Shown here: in pieces, positions 33,480 to 43,929 of the stretch | How positions within the stretch are numbered: position 1 is the stretch's first letter | How the letters are laid out: the number at the start of each line of letters is the position of its first letter | Program-made: the position numbers and the translations under genes | Assembly (NCBI GenBank): GCA_012295275.1 | Contig: CM022672.1 | Span: forward strand, 5,681,443-5,726,442 | DNA: 45,000 nt | Direction: 5' to 3' | Source: Chrysomallon squamiferum | Lineage: Eukaryota > Mollusca > Gastropoda > Neomphalida > Peltospiridae | Notes under the pieces: model-generated | The model's input: only the letters and a program-made list of their open reading frames with translations | Databases searched by the model: none | What the model was told of the DNA's origin: nothing

Positions 33480-34345
33480 TTTGTTAAGCCAGTTAAAGAT
33501 TTAAGTATATGATATATTGAATTAGCTAACCAACTTAGTTAAATCTTTAATTTTAAATGGTAGTCATATTCTGAATTAGTTAAATAAATGAATTGGTCTT
33601 ATTAAAATACTGAATTATTTATATTACTTTTGTTTAAATGAACTGACCTTATGTAAAATATTGAATTAGTTAAATTATTTTAGTCAAATGAATTGGTCTT
33701 ATGTAAAACACTGAATTAGTTATATTACTTTAGTCAAATGAATTGGTCTTATGTAAAATAATTAATTATATTATTTTAGTCAAATGAATTGGTCTTATGT
33801 AAAATACTGAATTAGTTATACTACTTTAGTCAAATGAATTGGTCTTATGTAAAATAATTAATTATATTATTTTAGTCAAATGAATTGGTCTTATGTAAAA
33901 TACTGAATTAGTTATACTACTTTAGTCAAATGAATTGGTCTTATGTAAAATAATTAATTATACTACTTTAGTCAAATGAATTGGTCTTATATAAAATACT
34001 GAATTAGTCATATTACTTTTGATTAAATGAATTGGTCTTATGTAAAATATAGAATTATTTTATTACTTTAGTCAAATGAATTGGTCTTATATAAAATACT
34101 ACATCATTTATATTATTTTAGTCAAATGAATTGGTCTTATGTAAAACTTGAATTAGTTATATTATTTTAGTCAAATAAATTGGTTTTATACAAAATACTG
34201 AATCAGTTAGATTACTTTAGTCATATGAATTGGTCTTATATAAAACATTACATTAGTTATGCTATTTTAAAGAAATGAATTTGTCTTATGTATAGTTATA
34301 TTATTATAGTCAAAAGAATTGTTTTCTGTATAAAACATAAAAATT
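33480..34345. repeat. Minisatellite alternating 50-bp and 46-bp units
   Basis: TAGTCAAATGAATTGGTCTT recurs at 33681, 33731, 33777, 33827, 33873, 33923 and 33969, giving spacings 50, 46, 50, 46, 50, 46. Long units contain TACTGAATTAGTTA and short ones AATTAATTA. This is a 96-bp higher-order repeat amplified about three times within a ~16-unit array. Confidence 0.95.
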
Positions 34346-34349
34346 AACT

Positions 34350-34690
34350 GAAATTCTTTATATTTTTAAGTATTTGATTCATTAATCAGTTAAATGGTTT
34401 CCTTAGAATCCTTTAAGGTTTATGAATAAAACATATTAAACTGCTTAGAAGATTCAAGCATAATAACAAAGCAGTCTGACAAACCTGCAAAAAAAGAGTA
34501 AATTTTTGACAACATCAAATAATAGAAAATTAATCAGCATATTCTAGAAATCATTAAACTAGAATTAATTAACTCTATCTTTACCTGAAAGAAAATCTTT
34601 CAGCAATATTATATAGCAAGACAGAGTCCATTTAAAATCTTGTTGAAAAATATTTTACATTTTTGTGGTATCAGTTGGCTCATTTATGAT
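34350..34690. other. Unique AT-rich DNA, no gene
   Basis: No frame or repeat is seen before the TA tract at 34704. Confidence 0.6.
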
Positions 34691-34699
34691 ATAGAAATA

Positions 34700-34828
34700 C
34701 ATTATATATATATATATATATACATACGTACATACATGCATACATATATACATATTTACATATATATGTGTGTGTGTGTGTGTGTACATTCTGATCCTTT
34801 AATAGCAGAAACAGATGAACAAACAAAT

Positions 34829-34861
<33 letters not shown>

Positions 34862-34870
34862 TATATATTT
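34700..34870. repeat. (TA)n, (CATA)n and (GT)n cluster
   Basis: TA (34704-34722), CATA-like units, GT (34768-34784), CATA (34831-34853) and TA again. The CATA arms flank a unique 45-bp core. Confidence 0.85.
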
Positions 34871-35044
34871 TTTTTATTGTTTTTATTTATGTAACTGCCA
34901 GATCTGACTTAAAGATGAGAACAGTAAATTAAATAAAAAGTTTAAAAGTGCATGTCGTCTCAAGGGACATATGTTATTGGTGATGCAGTCTAGATTATAT
35001 TTGTTATGTACTTTAAATGTCAGCATTTCCTTCCTATTTAAAGA

Positions 35045-35215
35045 TAAAATAATAATAACTATAATAATGATTAATAATAATATTAACAATAATAGTAATA
35101 ATAAAATAATAATAAAAAATAATAACATTACTATTTGTAATAATTTAAATTATAATGAAAATAACAGAAATAATAATGATAACAGGAATGATAGGAGAAA
35201 AAAGTAGTAATATAC
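35045..35215. repeat. Degenerate (AAT)n tract
   Basis: AAT, AAC and AAA triplets; Asn/Ile frames on both strands are artefacts. Confidence 0.85.
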
Positions 35216-36100
35216 TAAAAGTATACTGTGTTTGATATCTTTATAAAGATATATTTTTACTGATATCTTTGTAATTATTTATTGTGTTTGATATCATTAT
35301 AACAGTATATTATGTTTGATATCTTTATAATTTTTGGGGGGATTTTATATGTTCATAAAGATATATAGCTTGATGTCTTTTTTAAGGTAAATTGTATATG
35401 ACATATTTATGTATATATATTGTGTTTGATTATCTATAAAAGTATATTTTATCTGAAATATTTATAAAGTTAAGTTGTGTTTGATATGTGTATAAAGGTA
35501 TATTGTGTTTGGTATCTTTATAAAGATGTATTGTTTGATATCTTTTTAAAGGCATATTGTGTTTGATATGTGTATAAGATATATTGTATTTAACATATTT
35601 TATAAAGATATGTTGTTTGATATCTTTATAAAGCTATATTGTAGTTAATATATTTATAAAAATATTCAGTGTTGATATGTTTGTAAAGATACACTGTTTT
35701 TGATATATTTTTTGAAAGTACATTTTATTTAATATGTTTATAAAAGTGTATTATGTTTGTTATGTTTATAAAAATTTATTTTTTTTGGATATGTTTACTG
35801 AGATATAATTGTATTTAACATCTTTATAAAGTCATCCTGTTTTTGATATCTTTATAAAGGTATATTATATTTAATATGTTTATAAACATATATTTTGTTT
35901 GATATGTTTATAAAGAATGTGTTTAATATGCATATAATGATGTGTTTGATATAGTATGACATATATATTACATACATACATACATACATACATACAGACA
36001 TACATACATATGTACGTACATATGATACTGTCTTTGCCATGCTTTTAAGAGTTTATTTTGTTTGATACAGCTGTAAAGGTTTATTGTGTTTGACATATTT
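35215..36100. repeat. ~28-bp minisatellite (TGTTTGATAT type)
   Basis: About 28 degenerate units of 26-30 bp built on TTGTGTTTGATATCTTTATA. Many units keep TTTGATAT followed by TATAAAG, about half with ATATC and the rest with ATATG or ATATA. A (CATA)n tract (35972-36010) interrupts near the 3' end. No stable reading frame. Confidence 0.9.
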
Positions 36101-36109
36101 ATGTATGTA

Positions 36110-36958
36110 CATATATATATATATATACTACTGGTGCTGATGTTCTAATGAAGGTATGTTACACTGATGTCTTGACACATAATCAGACTGTATCCAGTGT
36201 TACTGAAACTGGTTTCAGTTTTATCTGACTTATGACTCAAAGTCTTACACACACAAATGTCAGTGACAGGAAAAACACCAAGTGTCCCATTGCACAATTT
36301 CCCATCCTAACCACTGGCTCACACCCAAGGTTCGCGACAGATCTTGTATTTGATAACATCGTTTTTGTTGGGATGTACAACAGATTTGTTCTTGTTGATG
36401 ATACAGTCTGTGACTTCTTGATGGCTCCCCATTTTGTATTTTATTTATTATGATACTTTCTAGATCCATAGCAGACTGTTGGGGCTTGAGGTGTAATATT
36501 TCTCTGTTATCTGTATCTGTGTATATATCTAACGTTCTGTGTATGTATGCATTTATGTATGAATGTATGTATTTAAGTATGTGTGTGTATACGTATCTAG
36601 GTGTATGTTTATCTATAAACACATACATAATGCATACATGGCTCTGTGTGTTTGTGTATGTTGTTGTTGTAGGTGCTAAAACATCACACTTTTCATATAT
36701 ATCACTTACCTGTGATAAATCATGTGTCTGTAGTTAATTAACAATGAAATACCTGTAAACTATATATTACTTGTCAAACGTTTTTATTTATGTGTGCACC
36801 ATTCATTTTTGCCAGGTAATTTATTGGCCTGTTGTACTGTATCCCCCACCCCCATGAAGTCTGTCATTATTTTTTCTCTCCCACATTCACTGACGTCTTT
36901 CTGAAACACCTGCTCAGATATTATCTTCATTATATATCCACCCACTCATCCTCTCTCT

Positions 36959-36960
<2 letters not shown>
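36110..36960. other. Mostly unique DNA with a weak SINE-like head
   Basis: On the minus strand, TGAGCCAGTGGTTAGGATG (about 36303-36321) resembles a SINE A-box region, but one fixed base is off and no B box is convincing. A plus-strand frame at 36232-36453 and a minus-strand frame at 36260-36628 overlap it and look like chance. GTAT-type repeats occur at 36536-36610. Confidence 0.35.
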
Positions 36961-37004
<44 letters not shown>

Positions 37005-37045
37005 CACACGCACAGACAGACATACATACATACACACATACATAC
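36958..37045. repeat. (CA)n microsatellite with CATA tail
   Basis: CA tract at about 36966-37000, then CAGACATACATA-type variants. Confidence 0.9.
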
Positions 37046-37252
37046 TTTCAAATTTATTTTTAAAATATTGACATCAAATTGCTGAGATTTGTTTGATCAG
37101 AAGGATGAAATGAAAATTAGAATACACAAAACATCAACAGCCAGGTTTTTTTTTTTTTTTAAACTGACAATTGTCTGGACAATTCTAACATGACACAAAA
37201 TTATGCACACTAATATGTTGGATTGTCAAATGAATAACAACCAGATGTTGCT

Positions 37253-37309
37253 CTTTTTTTTTTTTTTTTTTTTTTTTTAACTGTTGTTATAAAAAAAAAA
37301 AAAAAAATA

Positions 37310-37353
<44 letters not shown>

Positions 37354-37400
37354 TGATGATGATGATAACTGTTATTATTATTATTATTATTATTTTGTTG
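37253..37400. repeat. Poly-T, poly-A, (TAA)n, (GAT)n and (TTA)n compound tract
   Basis: Poly-T at 37253-37278 and poly-A at about 37291-37307 form a foldback. TAA (37309-37350) pairs with TTA (37372-37393) around a short GAT block. Confidence 0.9.
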
Positions 37401-37589
37401 TTATTTGATCTGGTATCAACAAATGAGTTTTAACTGTGATATGAAGACTACTTCTATCTGAGTGTGACTCCGCTTGCAAAAACAAGTTACACTGTTGATG
37501 ACAAAAACTGCTGTGAATATTAATATTGTTATTGTTGTTGTTATTATATGTTTCTTCTTCAACTTATTGTTATCATCATCTATATTGTT

Positions 37590-37696
37590 ATTCTTATTAT
37601 TATTACTTATTATTATTATTACTTTATTATTATCATTATTTTATTATTATCATTATTATTATTTTATTAATATCATTATTATTATTATTATTATTA

Positions 37697-37740
<44 letters not shown>

Positions 37741-37763
37741 CATTATTATTATTATTTTATTAA

Positions 37764-37819
<56 letters not shown>

Positions 37820-37879
37820 ATTATTATTATTATCATTATTATTATTTTATTAATATCATTATTATTATTATTATTATTA

Positions 37880-37925
<46 letters not shown>

Positions 37926-37945
37926 TTATTATTATTATTATATTT
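37590..37945. repeat. (TTA)n array with ~90-bp higher-order unit
   Basis: TTTTATTAATAT breaks the TTA lattice at 37662, 37755 and 37845 (spacings 93 and 90 bp), so a larger unit was amplified within the microsatellite. Frames of 119-167 residues (Tyr, Ile or Asn runs) are repeat phase. Confidence 0.95.
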
Positions 37946-37969
37946 ATGCTGACAAGCAAAACCATGATG

Positions 37970-39477
37970 CATGTTAATGTTTTTGAAAAGTACACGAGTT
38001 CTCAGCAGAAAGGGGTCATTTTTTTCTGACAGTTGGTACAATTTATATTTATAAATCTGAAAAGTGTTCAAAATGTACCAGAATTCCTTACATATTTGCT
38101 TTTTCTTCTGTTCCTACAAGTTTTTCAACTTTCTAATTACGGGCATTACCAGGCAGATTTTTTTTTCTATTTTTGGTGACTTAGAGTGACTAACAATTCC
38201 CACAGTTACTTGAAGAAAAACATAATATACATCTTTCAACACAAGACAAAATAATAATAAAATGACCATCCATGCATTTCAAAATTATACCAGTCCAGAA
38301 TAGTATATATATCTTGTAATATATAATAAATAAATATATATATATTTTTAAAAAGTACCTATGTTTGATAAGATTATCATAGAAGCTGCAATTATTTACA
38401 CCCACACAAACAAACACATGAAAGACCTGGTTAATAATCAAGAGGTTGAATGAACCCAGAAAGCCTTAACCCCACCCCACCCTGTTAGTGTGGTAATAGA
38501 GAGGTTTTGATAAACAGAGGTCTTACTGGTACATTTGGTATGCATGCACTTTGAAATTTCACCCTCCAGTGAAGACAGGTCAAAAACTGTGTTTTTCATG
38601 TTGCTTTTTCAAATCTGTAGTCCAGGATATTAAATTTGGTTATTTTCTTGAAATGTTGTTTAACTGATAATTTTAATAGCAAAGATAATATATTGTGATA
38701 TATCTACTCACAAACACACACACAGAGAGAGAGAGAGAGAAATGTATATAGTATCTGTGTTATTCAACTCTAACCATAGCAAGATCTATATTTCAATACT
38801 TAAAAATTATTTAGCATATTTAATATATGCAATATCAAATTAAGATTTTATTTTCCAAAGTTTTACATATTCTGAAAGGCTCCCAGTAATAATTTGATAA
38901 TAAAAAAAATTAAATTAAAAATAATTTAAAGAATTTAAAGAAATTTTACATGGCTAACAATTAATTAAAATTCAAACATTTGCTTTGCAATATTACTTTA
39001 AAAAATGTTTTCTCGAAAACACCAGTAAGTTGTAAGTTCTTGAGATCATCATTTTCAATTGCTGTAGATAATGCTGTAGGTAGTGCTTATATTTTCACTG
39101 AACGTTTACAAATGAAATAACTTATCACTTAATTTCTCTAACCCTTGGGCGGCAGCCTGTAAGCGAGTTTTGAAAATGCCACTGGCACACAGGATGGAAA
39201 CAAAGGATCCTCACAATCCTGTCTATCTGCAGTCTGATCCCAGCTTAGTTGTAGTCACTCAAGATACCCCTCCACAGTCTCTCTCTCTCCGTTTTTGTTA
39301 AGTTGCCCTTGCTTCTTCATTCAACAGATGTCCATCTAAGCATGGTATATCAAGATGAATATAATTTATTTCAAAATATCCACTGCATGTGCATTTTGCA
39401 TTCAAAATATGTTGAGAAAGATAGACAAAAGCCATCTGTATTTGAACTTGTAAATTTATTTTCTACTGATAAAAAAT

Positions 39478-39509
<32 letters not shown>

Positions 39510-40400
39510 TATTCTGGATAATAATTGTATGTAAAAAGTGGTATTTAGTTGACCACTTCATCTGACCAATCTCAGTATTGTTTATTTGTACCATTTGAAA
39601 AGTTTTTTTTTTTTTAATTACACACAAGAATTAAGGACATCAAAGTTATCTAAACTGAATGAAAGACTCGAGTTTTGAATATATTACCTGAGTTTAGTTT
39701 TAGGGGCACAACTTTATTACAGTTTTTAATAAACATCTACAAAAAGAGACCATTTGTTTTCCGTCAGTCTGGATTAATTATATTCCCTAAATCATATTTT
39801 CTGATACTCACATAGGTTCATTATTTAATTTTTTTTTTTTTTTTAAATAATGAAACTAGTCTGGGTTTTACTGTTATGTATTTTTAGAGTTTATGACATA
39901 CTTACAAAAACTGAGGTGGGTTTTTCTTATTTTAGGCATGGGCATTTCTGTTTTTTTTTTTCATACAAATTTTAAAAATGAGTGGATATTTCCTTCTGGG
40001 CAGAATTAATTTCACATCTTTAATGGATATTTTCATAATGATCAGATGAGTTCATCATCCAAGACACACTTACATAGGATTTGTTTTAGCTTGTAATGTG
40101 TATTTTTAAAATTGAGGGTGAAACTGTCCTGAGGCTTCACTATTTTTACTGTTTTACAGAGGTCCTGAATATTCATGTGGGTGAACATTATACTCTGATC
40201 TCTTTTTTTTTTGTGGGGGGGGGGGAAAAAAACAAACAATTATTTAACAGGTATTTAAAAACTAGGATGGGTTGTTTTTTCTTAGGCATGTCTGTGTAAA
40301 AATAATAGTTTTAAGAATTTAAAGGATATTTTTAAAAAATCATGAAGTATTTTTGAAACCAATTTTTTTTCATAATCAGTTATTTTTATTAATAAAAAGT
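37970..40400. other. Unique AT-rich DNA, no gene recognised
   Basis: No sustained coding frame. Small repeats only: TA at 38333-38346, GA at 38725-38740, poly-A/TA at 39477-39512, and G8-9/A6 near 40213-40230. A more GC-balanced stretch at 39140-39300 does not match any family I know; it could be a decayed SINE. Confidence 0.55.
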
Positions 40401-41080
40401 TCCCCAAAAATTTAATAATGATATATAAAATAATAACAATAATAAAAAAATAATAATAACAATAACAACAACAGCAATAATAATAAATAAATAAATAAAT
40501 AATTAAATAAAAATAAAAAGTAATGTGCTCTCTCAGCCTTTTCTTGATCTAGTCAGTGTCACATGACTCGTGTAATAAAATAATTATGGTATGTACTGAC
40601 TTGTCAAAACAAATTTGTAAAACATACAACTGTATTTTGCTTACATTTATCTTGAGACAGAATCACTGAAGTTCTGAGGATGATGTAGTACATACAAGTT
40701 TGGACATAAATCTGGTGTATACATGCATAATAACTACACTAACAATTGCTAGTAATAAATCTTCATTAAAACTGAGGAAAAGAAGAAGAAGAAGAAGAAA
40801 AATCAAATAAACATTAATATTATAATGTGTTAATATATCATTAATAATAAAAAAAGATTATTTTAGCCTTTTTTAGCCATTTATTAAACAATAGCAGTAG
40901 GTTTTTTTTTTAACAATAACAGAAAAAAAAGAAAATAAAAATAAATAAATAAATAATGTTTTTATTTCTTTAAAAAAAAAAGTAATAAAATGATAATAAT
41001 AATTTTTATATTTTCTTCTCAGATAATATAAACGGAATTCTATTAAATAAAAATAAAAATAAAAATACAAAATAGATGAT
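40400..41080. repeat. A/T-rich tracts: (AAT)n, (AAAT)n, (GAA)n
   Basis: AAT/AAC units (40428-40485), AAAT (40484-40503), GAA (40782-40800) and A-rich runs to about 41065, with short unique spacers. Confidence 0.75.
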
Positions 41081-41279
41081 TTTGACAGAATCAGTGAATA
41101 TTTAAAAATATGTCAGCATAATTTAACAGTTATTAGGACTGAAATATCTGGCTGATTATTTAAATGTAACAAATTATTTCTCAGAACACAAACACATAGA
41201 GGGCAAGTGTCTACTGTTGTCTTTCATAAACCAGTTGTAAAGGCAGATTTAAAAAAAAAAAATATTAACTTTTTCATTT

Positions 41280-41425
41280 TACATAAAATAATAATAATGA
41301 TAATAATAATAATAATAATAAACTGTATTGTTCCACAAAACTATGAGTTAGTAATTAATTTGAAAAGACATGAACAACAAAAACAACAACAGCAATACTA
41401 CAACTACTACTAATAATAACAAATT
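41280..41425. repeat. (AAT)n and (CAA/TAC)n triplet tracts
   Basis: AAT at 41287-41321, then CAA/CAG and TAC triplets at 41372-41420. Confidence 0.85.
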
Positions 41426-41744
41426 ATGAAATTTGGTTAACTTTCTAAGGCTTGAAATTTCCAAAACTACTGGGAACAAACAAATTGTTGTTTAAAACAT
41501 ATTTTGAAATATAAATTTTCTCATATATAATAAATTTTGGAAGAAATTAAGAAAGAGATATTTTCTTTAATGAAGAGCTTAACACATTTGAAATCTAGAA
41601 TCAGATGGCATCATATTATCCAGAATAATACAGACAATGAGAGAAAGAAGAAATAAAAAAAGTATTGTTATTATGCAATAGGCTATTTTTATTGTAATTA
41701 CCAGCAAGGGTTGTTTTGTATGCACATTTTATTGTTAGCAAACT

Positions 41745-41880
41745 GTGACATTTGATAAACCAGTCACAGAGTACTGACTGGATCAGGAGAGAGTTTATTA
41801 CATCTGCTGTGGAGAATTGATCCACTGACCCCTGTGATGCCTCAGGCCAGTTCTCAGCCTCTCGCTACAGTTTATTCCAT
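41745..41880 (-). mobile_element. tRNA-derived SINE head, minus strand
   Basis: On the minus strand TAGCGAGAGG (41867-41858) is one mismatch from the A-box consensus, and GGATCAATTC (41823-41814) matches the B-box pattern GGTTCRANNC at 9 of 10 positions. Their starts are 44 bases apart, as in a real tRNA. The downstream body continues to about 41745 and has no recognised core. This is the best-preserved polymerase III promoter pair in the window. Its source tRNA cannot be told. Confidence 0.55.
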
Positions 41881-42021
41881 TTCACTGTTTTGTTCATGAT
41901 GAAGTAGAAACCTATTTCAGGTATTTTACAGAGTTAATCTTAATGGTTAGCATTAAAATATGCAGCCATAAAGACACAAAATGATTTTTCATATACAGGT
42001 TGCAACAGGAAATTATTTATA

Positions 42022-42665
42022 CCATGTTTACATACCACCTTTTCCTTACTTAGTATGTTCAAGGGTGCTTCATAGTGTAAACTAATAAACTAAAACATTA
42101 AAAGACATGGTTGTAAACATATTTAATAAAATGTAAAATTATGGTGAACATGTTAAAATGGTGGTAAAAATATATGCCACATTTCAAAATTGTATACGAT
42201 AATTAAGAGACTAGTGTGAACATTTTAAAATTGGGGAAAATAAAACATAACTGTACATTAACAAAGTAGATTTGAAAGAAATGGGTCTTTAGTAGTGTTT
42301 TGAATGTTTAAGCCTCCTTGATGTTACTTGGGAGCGAGTTCCACAAAGTCAGTGCAGCATTACTTAAACATCTCTAGCTGTATGCAGTTGTTCTTATTCT
42401 TGGTCTTACTAGTCTTAATGATTTTTGTGATCTTAGAGGTGTACATGGCTGTGTACACTTCCAGTGTGTCCTTGATATACTCTAGGGAATGATTGTTCAA
42501 GGCAATGTATGTATGTATGGACCAGAAGCTTGTACTGTAGCTTACAGTGGAGAGGCAACCAGTGGAGCTCCTTCAGTTCTGGTGATGTGTAAGTGTGATG
42601 TGATGTCCTGGTCACAAAGCATGCTGCTGTATTCTGGACCCTATGTAGTTTTGTTGAGCACATTT
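42022..42665 (-). mobile_element. 5'-truncated non-LTR retrotransposon (CR1/L2-like), minus strand
   Basis: The element consists of the C-terminal end of a reverse-transcriptase reading frame (42665 to about 42270), then roughly 250 bp of 3' untranslated sequence. That ends in a segment (minus strand, about 42080-42022) reading AAGCACCCTTGAACATACT, then AAAGGTGGTATGTAAACATG. It strongly resembles the AAGCGC...CTATATAAAT endings of CR1/L2-group elements as I know them. The catalytic palm is absent, so the copy is 5'-truncated, as is usual for target-primed insertions. No target-site duplication could be set by eye. Confidence 0.8.
42270..42665 (-). pseudogene. Reverse transcriptase C-terminal remnant, broken frame
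   Basis: Read on the minus strand, 42663-42433 is open and contains LHRVQNTAACFVTRT followed by SPELKELHWLPLHCKLQYKL. These are the conserved RVQN-A-A and LHWLP signatures found just after the catalytic core of CR1/L2/jockey-group reverse transcriptases. Near 42430 the frame shifts by one base. In the new frame NAALTLWNSLPSNIKEA and TFKTLLKTHFF match the family's terminal LWNSLP...FK..LKTHLF block. That frame holds two stops, TAG at 42374-42376 and TAA at 42308-42310. The catalytic YXDD and endonuclease regions are absent. With a frameshift and two stops this copy cannot make an active enzyme. The family assignment is secure; the clade is an inference from motif memory. Confidence 0.85.
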
Positions 42666-42669
42666 TTAT

Positions 42670-43060
42670 GATGAAAAAAATCCCAGTCTGACTGCATTAA
42701 AGACAAAAATTTAAGACTAATGTCTGCCCCTCTGTTAAGAAACCTAATCAGAAATGTATAGTCATTGTAAAAAAAAAAAAAATGTATAAATAAAAGGAAT
42801 TTTATAACACAAATGATGTTACCATTGTGATTAATGGATGAAATTAATGGACATACACATGAACAGCAGTGAAACAGGCAAAGAGAAAATCAAGATGTCC
42901 TCTCGAGTTCTCAATTTCATGATGTTGTTTGTAGACAGTGCGACAGTACCATACTGTTTTCTTTACTAACATGCCGAGTACAGAAATTATACAGGAAGAT
43001 AGTTACTGCTTGGAATTATCACTGAATCAAAATAGATTATCTGAATATATGGAAAAACAA
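42670..43060. other. Unique DNA, no gene
   Basis: Only a poly-A run (42769-42782) is notable. Confidence 0.6.
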
Positions 43061-43064
43061 AAAA

Positions 43065-43900
43065 TTAAAAATAAAAACTGAAGAAGCAAGAAATGAAACA
43101 TGAAGGAAAATTAAATATTTAAGAAAACACAACAACAACGATATATATATAAAGAAATGCAGAAAAAGAAAAAATGGGTGAATTCAAAACTATTGGAGGA
43201 TGTTGAATGAAATATAAATTTAAAAAAAAGAAAAGAAATGGAAGATGAAGTGTAAGAATAAAATAAAAAAGAAGATGACAATTTGAGAAAAACAAAAAGA
43301 AAATTTAATAAATTATGTATTGAAAGGTTTGTGGAAAAACATTTCAAAGAAGAAAATTAAGAATGATTTGAAGAAAAAGAAGAATGAAAATAATGAATAA
43401 GGTGTAGAAAAAGAAAAAGAAGACTATGAAAAAAACCAAGAAGGTACAAAACTAAAAATGAAGTGGCAGAAGATGAAAAAACCCAACAAACAAAACAGCC
43501 CAATTTAATAATATATAAAAAATACCAACAGTAGGATGAAGTGCAAGAAGCACAAGAGGAAGAAATGAAAGAAGTAGAAATAGAGAACAGAAATGAAAGA
43601 AGAAGAAATGAAAGAAGTAGAAATGAAAGAAGAAGAAATAGAGAACAGAAATGAAAGAAGAAGAAATGAAAGAAGAAGAAATAGAGAACAGAAATGAAAG
43701 AAGAAAAAATGAAAGAAGTAGAAATAGAGAACAGAAATGAAAGAAGAAATGAAAGAAGAAGAAATGAAAGAAGTAGAAATGAAGGAAGTAGAAATAGAGA
43801 AAAGAAATGAAAGAAGAAGAAATGAAGGAAGTAGAAATAAAGAAAAGAAAGAAGTAGAAATAAAAGATGTATATAATGGATAAAATGGAAGAAAAAGAAG
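43065..43900. repeat. Purine-strand satellite, (GAA/GAAAT)n type
   Basis: The plus strand is dominated by A and G from 43065 and almost purely so at 43540-43890. There GAAATGAAAGAAGAA and GTAGAAATAGAGAACAGA modules combine in variable order. Minus-strand frames of 136-184 residues rich in Phe, Ser and Leu exist because the antisense of purine DNA has few stops; three different frames are open over the same span, which argues against coding. Confidence 0.9.
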
Positions 43901-43929
43901 CAAAAGAACAAACAAGATGAAAAAGAAGA

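Noticed and set aside
36232-36628. Overlapping 73- and 122-codon frames on opposite strands
   Set aside because: They open on different strands over the same bases, one ends in GTAT-repeat translation, and neither shows a known motif.
37474-38029. Frames of 119-167 codons with Tyr, Ile, Leu or Asn runs
   Set aside because: All follow from (TTA)n phase, and several frames on both strands are open at once.
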